This document shows, in pieces, positions 1 through 8,087 of a stretch of 11,063 nt of DNA. Numbering within the stretch: the stretch's first letter is position 1; the number at the start of each line of letters is the position of its first letter. A program made the translations under genes and the position numbers. The notes beneath the pieces were generated by a model. The model saw nothing but the letters and a program-made list of their open reading frames with translations, was not told the origin of the DNA and made no database searches. Location: the NCBI GenBank assembly GCA_031283115.1, contig JAITCK010000048.1:1-11063 (forward strand), in the 5' to 3' direction. This stretch comes from Cellulomonadaceae bacterium. Its GTDB lineage: Bacteria > Actinomycetota > Actinomycetes > Actinomycetales > Cellulomonadaceae.

Positions 1-557
1 ATGCGCAGCAAAAAGCAGCTGACAGGCTCGCCGCGTTGAGCCCGACCCGTGTTGAGGAAGGTGGGCGTGGCTGGCTGGAAGCGGCCCGAAATCACCTCAT
101 CGACAATACGGAGGGCAAAAGCCTCATCCCCGGCAGCTAGGCCCAAAGCCACCATGACTACCCGGTCTTCGAAACGCTCCAAGTATTTTTGGCCGTCAAA
201 AGTTTTCAAGGCATACGAGTTATAAAACTTGGAGGCGCCCAGGAAGGATTCGAAACGGAAACCGGCGGCGTCGGCGGCAGCGAAAATCGAGTCGAGAAAT
301 TCGGGCGTGTAAGGGGCCAACACCTCAGCCTCGTAATACTTGTTGGCCACCAGGTAGTCGAGCCGGTCAGCCACCGAGCCAAAGGTCACCGTTTTCGGGT
401 TGACATGCTGGTCAAAGTAGGCGTCAATGGCCTGCTTGTCGGCGTGGAGTTGAAGTGAGCCGTCAGCCCCCCACAGGTTGAGCATGGCATTGAGCGCATG
501 GAAATCCGTGCTCGGCGCGGGCGTGCCAGGGTCGGTGGTTGTAGCAGTCTCGGTCAT
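1..557 (-). CDS. nrdE: Ribonucleoside-diphosphate reductase class Ib, alpha subunit NrdE (N-terminal part, cut by window edge)
   Basis: This is the large subunit of class Ib ribonucleotide reductase, which with the NrdF radical subunit reduces ribonucleoside diphosphates to deoxyribonucleotides in the cytoplasm. Only the first 185 codons are present; the gene continues past base 1. The start ATG (557-555) has an AAGGAG ribosome site five bases upstream. After a short Thr/Pro-rich tail comes [16 protein letters not shown], which closely matches the NrdE N-terminus, then [18 protein letters not shown] and the family signature [12 protein letters not shown] followed by EPVSCFLLR. Cys181 matches the first redox-active cysteine of the family. 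The ATP-cone of NrdA-type subunits is absent, as expected for class Ib. It is transcribed divergently from acnA. In many bacteria nrdH and nrdI precede nrdE; here neither does. The family call is firm. Confidence 0.95.
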   Translation of the reverse strand, partial: MTETATTTDPGTPAPSTDFHALNAMLNLWGADGSLQLHADKQAIDAYFDQHVNPKTVTFGSVADRLDYLVANKYYEAEVLAPYTPEFLDSIFAAADAAGFRFESFLGASKFYNSYALKTFDGQKYLERFEDRVVMVALGLAAGDEAFALRIVDEVISGRFQPATPTFLNTGRAQRGEPVSCFLLR

Positions 558-562
558 CGTGG

Positions 563-568
563 CTCCTT
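563..568 (-). promoter_or_regulatory. Ribosome binding site of nrdE
   Basis: Read on the minus strand this is AAGGAG, five bases before the nrdE ATG. It fixes the start and shows that nrdE is translated from a leadered mRNA. Confidence 0.8.
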
Positions 569-588
569 GATGGTCTGTGGGTCGCAGG

Positions 589-638
589 AGTCTACAACCG
601 GCCACAGACTCCGCGATGTCAGTGGCCGGTACTAGGCT
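589..638. promoter_or_regulatory. Near-palindromic divergent promoter/operator between nrdE and acnA
   Basis: The nrdE-acnA gap contains a perfect 9-bp inverted repeat, ACCGGCCAC (597-605) and GTGGCCGGT (622-630). The symmetry extends outward on both sides to two -10-like hexamers: TAGACT on the minus strand (594-589, facing nrdE) and TAGGCT on the plus strand (633-638, facing acnA). The 17-base arms match at 14 positions, and the 16-base centre is itself partly symmetric around CGCG. The hexamers fit the actinobacterial TAnnnT pattern and would place transcription starts near 582 and 645, leaving short leaders with the ribosome sites. No good -35 boxes are visible. The dyad is directly seen; its role as a shared operator is inferred. 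Confidence 0.5.
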
Positions 639-671
639 CTGACACAGGTCATATCGACGCAAAGATTTGTC

Positions 672-677
672 AAGGAG
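672..677 (+). promoter_or_regulatory. Ribosome binding site of acnA
   Basis: AAGGAG lies six bases before the GTG at 684. It selects this GTG over the in-frame GTG at 696. Confidence 0.8.
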
Positions 678-683
678 TGACAA

Positions 684-3587
<2,904 letters not shown>

Positions 3588-3656
3588 GGGGTTGCCCGCG
3601 CCACGCCGAGACACGCCCGTTACGTGATTTATGTCATAGAACATTGACACCAGAGG

Positions 3657-3678
3657 TTTGGTCACAGTTTGGTTACTG
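3657..3678. promoter_or_regulatory. Tandem 11-bp repeat resembling an OmpR-family response-regulator site
   Basis: TTTGGTCACAG (3657-3667) is followed directly by TTTGGTTACTG (3668-3678), matching at 9 of 11 positions. Within it the plus strand reads GTCAC-N6-GTTAC, and the minus strand GTAAC-N6-GTGAC. Direct half-sites spaced by one helical turn are typical of OmpR-family regulators, and this form resembles the GTnAC-N6 type sites described for actinobacterial MtrA and GlnR. The repeat is seen; the regulator is inferred. Confidence 0.3.
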
Positions 3679-3934
3679 TTCACCTTGACCGTCTGCGCCT
3701 GGTTCTTGACCTGCGCGACAGCAGCGAATGAGCAGACGCCCCCCAACATCCCCATCGCACACGTGCCCATCTTCGGAGAACTGCCTGACGGCCCACCCAA
3801 ATCTGGAACCCTGGCTCGAAGGCGCCCCCGGCCAATGGCGGGTCACCGTCCACAACCACACCCGCAATCACAAAACTACCGCGACACTTCACGCAGTCCC
3901 CCCCAAGCGACCGGCCATTCTGTCTCAGCATTAG
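3658..3934 (+). pseudogene. Possible frameshifted small secreted protein, unknown
   Basis: A weak candidate. From the TTG at 3658 (AGAGG just upstream) one frame reads a hydrophobic stretch, VTVWLLFTLTVCAWFLTCA, that could be a signal peptide, though it lacks a basic N-region, followed by NIPIAHVPIFGELPDG. Near 3795 the GC-rich codon bias appears to move to the next frame, which reads LEPWLEGAPGQWRVTVHNHT and ends at a TAG at 3932-3934. Joined by a single +1 shift this would be a protein of about 90 aa. The first frame continues unbroken to 4017 but becomes Arg/Pro-rich and low in sense. I recognise no family. It may equally be non-coding. Confidence 0.2.
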
Positions 3935-4100
3935 TGGCGTCCCGTACTGCTGAACCGCATGAGAGGCGGGAAAGCGTCCAGTACCGACAAGAGTGCGAGG
4001 CCATCCCTGCCGTGTGACAATAGTCAAGGTAACGCAACATCCATCGGCGGCGATGACGGCAGACGATCTCCGACACAGCCGCCTGTCAACACTCCTATCG

Positions 4101-4105
4101 AGGAG
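4101..4105 (+). promoter_or_regulatory. Ribosome binding site of the lipoprotein gene
   Basis: AGGAG, six bases before the GTG at 4112. It decides the start: the frame is open further upstream to an ATG at 3959, but that start has no convincing site and would place 51 residues in front of the signal peptide. Confidence 0.7.
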
Positions 4106-4111
4106 ATCGTA

Positions 4112-4936
4112 GTGGTCGCATCGTCTCAGCGGAGCAGGACAGTCGCACTATCGCTTCTCGCGTCATTGGCAATGCTGCTTGGCGGATGCGCCAGCACAGA
4201 GGGTGAGACGCCCAGTGCCGATGTCGCCACGGTCAGCGAACGCCCCTCCGATCGCCCCGCAAGCCCTGACGACGGCGTGAGCGTGGGGCCTTTCGACTCG
4301 CTCGAGGAATTGTGGATGAGCGCGGGCCTACGCCTTGAAAATTGCACCACGGTTGACGATGACGCCACAGGAACTACCGTCACTGTTGACATCTGCACTC
4401 CGTATTCGGACACCGGCGATGAGCAACAAATCTTTGCGGTCGTCGATAACAACCACACCGTACTGGAGGCAGTGGCTGCATCGTTCTTATCAGACCCCGA
4501 ACGATGGGGAACAGGAGTTGACGCCGCACTGATGGGGATCAACTGGGCTATGGCGGGGTCAGCGCCAGCGATGGCCTCACTGAACGGTTACGGGTTCGGT
4601 GACGTGATGACTCGTGACGAAAATGGTGTCATCTCACCTGTTCCCGTCGGCGGGCGATCCTATTCCACGGCAGAGAACCTGCTCTTCGCAGCACAGGTCG
4701 CTGGCTTGCCGTGCGACGACTGGGAATGGGGTGTTTCCGACAATGAGGTCGTAGAAGGTGGAATATGTTGGGATTCCGGCGCCCAGTTATTCCTTATCAC
4801 CGATGCCCAGGCACTTGACACTACCGCAGAAGAAATCGCCTCCGACGGGCCGATATTACAAGGGCCAAACTGGCTCATCCAGACAGACGATTTCAACGTT
4901 GTCGCCCCCATGATGGGCGGCACTCTGCGTCAATAA
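4112..4936 (+). CDS. Putative lipoprotein of unknown function with two similar halves
   Basis: The protein is 274 aa from the GTG at 4112. It begins with a lipoprotein signal peptide: QRSR, a hydrophobic run (11-23), then the lipobox LLGGC with Cys26 as the predicted lipidated residue. An acidic Pro/Ser-rich tether (27-58) follows, and the mature protein should sit on the outer face of the membrane. Two related segments can be seen. Residues 61-147 run SLEELW..AGL, Cys78, Cys95 (VDIC), then LMGINWAM. Residues 183-258 run STAENLLF..AGL, Cys201, Cys219 (GGIC), then LQGPNWLI. Each pair of cysteines may form a disulfide. I do not recognise the family. Codon use is less GC-biased than in acnA and the ruv genes, which suggests an accessory gene. 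It lies on the same strand as ruvC, 146 bases upstream of it, but a functional link is not supported. Confidence 0.8.
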   Translation: MVASSQRSRTVALSLLASLAMLLGGCASTEGETPSADVATVSERPSDRPASPDDGVSVGPFDSLEELWMSAGLRLENCTTVDDDATGTTVTVDICTPYSDTGDEQQIFAVVDNNHTVLEAVAASFLSDPERWGTGVDAALMGINWAMAGSAPAMASLNGYGFGDVMTRDENGVISPVPVGGRSYSTAENLLFAAQVAGLPCDDWEWGVSDNEVVEGGICWDSGAQLFLITDAQALDTTAEEIASDGPILQGPNWLIQTDDFNVVAPMMGGTLRQ

Positions 4937-4942
4937 ACCTGG

Positions 4943-4993
4943 GAGTCCTACTCAACCTGCTGCATCTGCGCGCCGCGCGACGACTGAGGACTC
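4943..4993. repeat. 7-bp inverted repeat after the lipoprotein gene
   Basis: GAGTCCT (4943-4949) pairs with AGGACTC (4987-4993) across a 37-base loop that contains the GC-rich GCGCGCCGCGCG. There is no T-run after it. It could be a weak terminator for the lipoprotein gene, but the long loop makes this doubtful. Confidence 0.25.
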
Positions 4994-5070
4994 TGCTTGC
5001 GTCTGTCCGCCAGGCTCTGCTGTGACGTTCCTGGGGAATGTTGCTGCCGGGGCTGAGGTGAGCGAGGACA

Positions 5071-5076
5071 TAGAGT
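5071..5076 (+). promoter_or_regulatory. Candidate -10 element for leaderless transcription of ruvC
   Basis: TAGAGT fits the actinobacterial TAnnnT -10 pattern. It ends six bases before the ruvC GTG, so the transcription start would fall on the start codon itself. No clear -35 box is seen. The same TAG is an in-frame stop that prevents any upstream extension of ruvC. Confidence 0.45.
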
Positions 5077-5082
5077 CGGAGG

Positions 5083-5643
5083 GTGCGCGTTTTAGGGGTG
5101 GACCCGGGGCTGACCCGGTGCGGTGTGGGCGTGGTCGATTCCCTGCGGGGACGGCGGGCCGCGCTGGTGGCGGCTGGCGTAGTCCGCACCGACCCGGACA
5201 CCTCCGTAGACCTGCGGCTGCTGGGGATAGCCCAAGGGCTAGACCAGTGGCTCGACGAATACGTGCCCGATGTGGTGGCCGTAGAGCGGGTCTTCGCCCA
5301 ACACAACGCCGGAACAGTGATGGGCACAGCCCAGGCAGCTGGCCTGGCTATGGTGGCCGCTGCCCGGCGGGGGATACCCGTCGCCCTGCACACCCCATCA
5401 GAAGTCAAAGCAGCCGTGACCGGCTCAGGCAGTGCAGGCAAAGAACAAGTGCAGCGCATGGTGCAAAACATTCTCACCCTGGCCGCACCCCCCAAACCTG
5501 CCGACGCCGCCGACGCCCTCGCCCTCGCCATCACCCACCTGTGGCGTCCAGCCGGAGCCCTGCAAGGCGGCGAACGCGGCGGCGGCCTCACCCCCGCCCA
5601 AAAAGCCTGGGCCGCCGCCGAACACGCCGCCAAACGCCGCTGA
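5083..5643 (+). CDS. ruvC: Crossover junction endodeoxyribonuclease RuvC
   Basis: RuvC cuts Holliday junctions symmetrically during recombinational repair, working on junctions held by RuvA and RuvB. The protein is 186 aa, usual for the family (about 170-190). It opens with [18 protein letters not shown]. The acidic catalytic residues are all present: Asp7, Glu68 (VAVERVF), Asp141 and Asp144 ([12 protein letters not shown]). [16 protein letters not shown] and [20 protein letters not shown] are also family-typical. The C-terminal 30 residues are Ala/Gly/Lys-rich. The start must be the GTG at 5083, because TAG (5071) and TGA (5059) close the frame upstream. GGAGG touches the GTG with no spacing, so it is not a normal ribosome site; a TAGAGT -10 suggests a leaderless message. 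ruvA follows after 79 bases. Confidence 0.96.
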   Translation: MRVLGVDPGLTRCGVGVVDSLRGRRAALVAAGVVRTDPDTSVDLRLLGIAQGLDQWLDEYVPDVVAVERVFAQHNAGTVMGTAQAAGLAMVAAARRGIPVALHTPSEVKAAVTGSGSAGKEQVQRMVQNILTLAAPPKPADAADALALAITHLWRPAGALQGGERGGGLTPAQKAWAAAEHAAKRR

Positions 5644-5674
5644 TGACGGGCCGTGTCGGTGGGGCGTTGTAAGG

Positions 5675-5706
5675 TTGATGCATAGCGCACAAGTGTTCTA
5701 TAGATT
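5675..5706 (+). promoter_or_regulatory. Candidate internal promoter for ruvAB
   Basis: TTGATG (5675-5680) and TATAGA (5699-5704) form a -35/-10 pair with an 18-base spacer; TAGATT (5701-5706) is an overlapping TAnnnT alternative. Transcription would begin near 5711-5713, close to the ruvA ribosome site, so either the leader is very short or the real -10 differs. The SOS-like dyad fills the spacer. Confidence 0.4.
5685..5700. promoter_or_regulatory. Candidate SOS box (LexA operator) upstream of ruvA
   Basis: GCGCACAAGTGTTCTA matches 9 of the 12 fixed positions of the actinobacterial/Gram-positive LexA consensus TCGAAC-N4-GTTCGA; the right half GTTC is intact and the left half is degenerate. 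It lies between the -35 and -10 hexamers of the candidate ruvAB promoter, a typical repressor position. LexA control of ruv genes is established in several bacteria. Binding here is inferred. Confidence 0.45.
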
Positions 5707-5708
5707 TC

Positions 5709-5714
5709 AGGAGG
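5709..5714 (+). promoter_or_regulatory. Ribosome binding site of ruvA
   Basis: AGGAGG, a full-strength site eight bases before the GTG at 5723. It favours this start, which gives MIASLSGVV as in other RuvA proteins, over the in-frame ATG at 5678. Confidence 0.85.
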
Positions 5715-5722
5715 GTGTCGGT

Positions 5723-6352
5723 GTGATTGCGTCCTTGAGCGGGGTTGTGGAGCGGGTGTGGACTGACCGCGCCGTCATTGACGTGGGCGGGGTCGGCTAC
5801 CTGGTGAGGGCAACCCCGGCCACCCTGGGAACCCTACGGATAGGGGAGCGGTCTCATGTGACAACAACGATGGTGGTTCGTGAAGACTCCATGACCCTCT
5901 ACGCCTTCGCCGCCGACGACGAACGAGACATTTTCGAGGTCATCCAGGGAGTGCAAGGCATCGGACCTAAAACCGGGCTCGCCCTGCTGGCCGTGCTGGG
6001 GCCAGACGGCCTGCGCCGGGCCGTCCACGCCGAAGACGCCAAGGCCGTCGCCCGCGTGCCCGGTATCGGACCCAAAACAGCCCAGCGGGTCATCTTGGAA
6101 CTAGGCGGCAAACTGGCCCCGCCTACCGCCGACGGGACGGCAGCCGCCCTGACTTCCGCTGGCGGCATGGGCGCAGGCGGCAGCCCCGGCAGTTCTCACA
6201 CGCAAGTCATCGAAGCCCTGGTGGGCCTGGGCTTCGCCGAAAAGAATGCGGTAGCGGCCCTGGCCACCATCACCAAGGCCGCCGACGCCCCCACCGACAC
6301 GGGCGCCCTGCTGCGGGCCACCCTGAGACTGCTGGGGGGCGGCCGTGGCTGA
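5723..6352 (+). CDS. ruvA: Holliday junction branch migration complex subunit RuvA
   Basis: RuvA binds Holliday junctions as a tetramer and loads the RuvB motor. The protein is 209 aa, close to the 200-aa norm. Domain I (1-62) is the OB-fold, opening [13 protein letters not shown] with DVGGVGYLV. Domain II (about 63-140) holds the two helix-hairpin-helix DNA-binding motifs, [13 protein letters not shown] (77-89) and [14 protein letters not shown] (112-125). A Gly/Ser/Ala-rich flexible linker (about 135-158) leads to domain III (159-209, [19 protein letters not shown]), which contacts RuvB. The gene starts 79 bases after ruvC behind a strong ribosome site and a candidate SOS-controlled promoter. 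Its stop overlaps the ruvB start by eight bases, so the two are probably translationally coupled. Confidence 0.96.
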   Translation: MIASLSGVVERVWTDRAVIDVGGVGYLVRATPATLGTLRIGERSHVTTTMVVREDSMTLYAFAADDERDIFEVIQGVQGIGPKTGLALLAVLGPDGLRRAVHAEDAKAVARVPGIGPKTAQRVILELGGKLAPPTADGTAAALTSAGGMGAGGSPGSSHTQVIEALVGLGFAEKNAVAALATITKAADAPTDTGALLRATLRLLGGGRG

Positions 6353-7556
6353 GGGACGATACGAGGAACCGCAGTTCGTTCCAGGGCAAAACAGCGTTCC
6401 AGGCCAACAGGGCACTGGCGACCTCTTTGTTTCCGACCAGTTCAGTTCCGAACGCCTGGTAGCGACCACGGCAGACGATATTGAGCGGGCTGCCGAAGCC
6501 GCCCTGCGCCCCAAAAAACTGGACGAGTTTGTCGGCCAAAAAGTGGTCCGCGACCAACTGTCCCTGGTTCTTCACGCGGCCATCGCCCGCGGAGCCCCCC
6601 CCGACCACGTTCTCCTGTCCGGCCCGCCCGGACTCGGTAAAACGACCCTGGCCATGATTATCGCCTCCGAGCTAGGCACCTCACTGCGAGTCACCTCCGG
6701 CCCGGCCATCCAGCACGCAGGCGACTTGGCCGCCGTCCTGTCCAGCCTGGATGAGGGAGAAGTGCTGTTTATCGACGAAATCCACCGCCTGGCCCGGCCT
6801 GCCGAAGAACTCCTCTACGTGGCCATGGAGGACTTCCGCGTAGACGTCATCGTCGGCAAAGGGGCAGGCGCTTCCGCTATCCCCCTAGCCCTGCCACCCT
6901 TTACCGTGGTGGGGGCGACAACCCGGTCTGGGCTGCTGCCCGCCCCCCTGCGAGACAGGTTCGGCTTCACGGCCCACCTGGACTTTTACGATGCAGGAGA
7001 CCTAGAAAAAGTCATCACCCGGTCTGCTGGCCTGCTGGGTGTGCCCATCGCCCCTGACGCCGCCCACGAAATTGCCCGCCGGTCCCGCGGCACACCCCGC
7101 ATCGCCAACCGCCTGCTGCGGCGGGTGCGGGACTGGGCGCAAGTGCGCGGCACCGGCGACCTCAACCTGGAAGCCGCCCAAGCTGCCCTAGCCGTCTACG
7201 AGGTAGACCCGGTAGGCCTCGACCGGCTCGACCGGGCCGTCCTCGACGCCCTCTGCCGCCGCTTCGCTGGCGGTCCCGTCGGCCTGTCCACCCTGGCCAT
7301 GACCGTTGGTGAAGAACCCGACACCGTCGAAACCGTGGCCGAACCCTACCTGGTCCGCGAAGGCTTCATCACTCGAAGCCCCCGCGGTCGTATCGCCACC
7401 GCCGCAGCCTGGAAACACCTGGGCCTGGCCGCACCAGCAGCACCAGCCGCACTAGCGCAAACACCAGCCCAGACGGTTACGCCAGCAGCGCAAACAGGCT
7501 TGCGCGTGCCATCTAACCCATCATCAGCAGCGGGAACGCTCTTCGACGGCCAGTAA
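6345..7556 (+). CDS. ruvB: Holliday junction branch migration helicase RuvB
   Basis: RuvB is the hexameric AAA+ motor that drives branch migration of Holliday junctions with RuvA. Visible motifs are Walker A GPPGLGKT (93-100), Walker B LFIDEIH (141-147), sensor 1 GATTRSG (190-196), the arginine finger region LRDRFGF (202-208) and sensor 2 [13 protein letters not shown] (248-260). The C-terminal winged helix runs from about 288 to 360, ending [14 protein letters not shown]. At 403 aa it is longer than the usual 340-350: about 45 residues are added at the N-terminus, including a VPGQ repeat, and about 40 Ala/Pro/Thr-rich residues at the C-terminus, ending GTLFDGQ. No ATG or better start lies closer to the conserved core. 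The GTG overlaps the ruvA stop; only a G-rich run, not a good ribosome site, precedes it. Confidence 0.96.
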   Translation: MAEGRYEEPQFVPGQNSVPGQQGTGDLFVSDQFSSERLVATTADDIERAAEAALRPKKLDEFVGQKVVRDQLSLVLHAAIARGAPPDHVLLSGPPGLGKTTLAMIIASELGTSLRVTSGPAIQHAGDLAAVLSSLDEGEVLFIDEIHRLARPAEELLYVAMEDFRVDVIVGKGAGASAIPLALPPFTVVGATTRSGLLPAPLRDRFGFTAHLDFYDAGDLEKVITRSAGLLGVPIAPDAAHEIARRSRGTPRIANRLLRRVRDWAQVRGTGDLNLEAAQAALAVYEVDPVGLDRLDRAVLDALCRRFAGGPVGLSTLAMTVGEEPDTVETVAEPYLVREGFITRSPRGRIATAAAWKHLGLAAPAAPAALAQTPAQTVTPAAQTGLRVPSNPSSAAGTLFDGQ

Positions 7557-7561
7557 GCGCG

Positions 7562-7567
7562 TACACT
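7562..7567 (+). promoter_or_regulatory. Candidate -10 element for yajC
   Basis: TACACT, a good TAnnnT hexamer, begins five bases after the ruvB stop and would start transcription near 7574, giving a leader of about 60 bases. No convincing -35 is visible. It suggests that yajC-secD-secF can be transcribed apart from ruvAB. Confidence 0.35.
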
Positions 7568-7622
7568 CGCCTGCGGTAACAGCATCGAACGCCCGCGCGC
7601 AGACGATGCACCCCTCAACATC

Positions 7623-7627
7623 AGGAG
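7623..7627 (+). promoter_or_regulatory. Ribosome binding site of yajC
   Basis: AGGAG six bases before the GTG at 7634. It supports this start over the in-frame ATG at 7643. Confidence 0.75.
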
Positions 7628-7633
7628 TTCACC

Positions 7634-7984
7634 GTGCCCGGTATGGACCCGTTTTTCCTCATCGTTCTTGTCGGCCTTGTTGCGCTCATGTTCTTCATGT
7701 CGTCGCGTCAACGCAAGCAGCAGCGCGAACAGCAAGCCTTCCGCAACGAACTGGCCCCCGGTCAAGAAATTATGACCGCCTCCGGCCTGTTCGGCACCAT
7801 CGTCGACATTGACGACGACACCGACCGCATCACCATCGACTCGGCTGGCTCCAAGTCCGTGTGGCTGCGCGCCGCCATCGCCAAGCGCGTTGACGCCCCC
7901 GTCGAAGAGACCGACAGCGACATCGACACCGACAACCAAGACACGCCCGAAGCGCCTAAGCCCTTCCTTGAGGGCAACGACTGA
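7634..7984 (+). CDS. yajC: Preprotein translocase accessory subunit YajC
   Basis: YajC is a small single-span membrane protein that associates with SecD and SecF at the Sec translocon. The protein is 116 aa. It shows a short N-terminal periplasm-facing segment, one transmembrane helix (about 6-23, FFLIVLVGLVALMFFMSS), a basic Arg/Gln/Lys stretch (25-33) that should face the cytoplasm, and the conserved domain with LAPGQEIMTASGLFGTIVDI (40-59) and VWLRAAIAKRV (76-86). The C-terminal 30 residues are acidic and unordered, common in actinobacterial members. Its position directly before secD and secF confirms the call. It lies 77 bases after ruvB. Confidence 0.93.
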   Translation: MPGMDPFFLIVLVGLVALMFFMSSRQRKQQREQQAFRNELAPGQEIMTASGLFGTIVDIDDDTDRITIDSAGSKSVWLRAAIAKRVDAPVEETDSDIDTDNQDTPEAPKPFLEGND

Positions 7985-7996
7985 TTGACTGCTCCC

Positions 7997-8055
7997 GTCA
8001 CAGACGAAGCATGAGGCCCTGTGACCCCGCCGCACCGGCTGGGGACGCAGGGCCT
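7997..8055 (+). terminator. Overlapping, mutually exclusive hairpins in the yajC-secD gap (possible attenuator or terminator)
   Basis: Hairpin A pairs GTCACAG (7997-8003) with CTGTGAC (8019-8025), loop 15. Hairpin B pairs AGGCCCTG (8014-8021) with CAGGGCCT (8048-8055) and continues inward through a G-U pair, a G-C pair, one A-A mismatch and CCCC/GGGG (8025-8028 with 8041-8044), loop 12. Bases 8019-8025 are used by both, so only one can form. After hairpin B comes TCCGCTTTCCG, not a proper T-run. Hairpin B could terminate or stabilise the message; A would compete with it. The pairings are seen; the function is inferred. Confidence 0.5.
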
Positions 8056-8075
8056 TCCGCTTTCCGCGCAATACG

Positions 8076-8080
8076 AGGAG
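8076..8080 (+). promoter_or_regulatory. Ribosome binding site of secD
   Basis: AGGAG seven bases before the TTG at 8088. It decides the TTG start. It lies outside both hairpins upstream, so neither would hide it directly. Confidence 0.75.
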
Positions 8081-8087
8081 AAGACCG

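Larger units (their letters stand above)
3588..4111. other. 524-base region without a confident gene, between acnA and the lipoprotein
   Basis: No strong hairpin terminator follows acnA. The stretch holds TTGACA at 3644-3649 without a well-spaced -10, an 11-bp tandem repeat (3657-3678), a possible frameshifted small secreted protein (3658-3934), a short dyad TGAC-AATA-GTCA (4014-4025) and the ribosome site of the following gene. Codon bias is mixed and lower than in acnA or the ruv genes. I see no tRNA or other structured RNA. The region may be a remnant left by a rearrangement between acnA and the ruv cluster. Confidence 0.5.

Noticed and set aside
3680..4027. 115-aa minus-strand open frame in the gap after acnA
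   Set aside because: Arg/Gly/Val-rich with no ribosome site or motif; codon bias does not support it.
3959..4111. Upstream ATG extension of the lipoprotein
   Set aside because: It would bury the signal peptide behind 51 residues; the GTG at 4112 has AGGAG at good spacing.
5022..5672. 216-aa plus-strand open frame overlapping ruvC
   Set aside because: Arg/Pro/Gly-rich alternative frame of ruvC, whose catalytic residues are intact in the other frame.
5678..5722. Upstream ATG extension of RuvA
   Set aside because: It adds MHSAQVFYRFQEGVG before the conserved MIASLSG, and runs through the promoter and ribosome site.
7997..8055. Known riboswitch class before secD
   Set aside because: The paired segments are too short and show no conserved ligand-binding core that I recognise; only alternative hairpins can be claimed.
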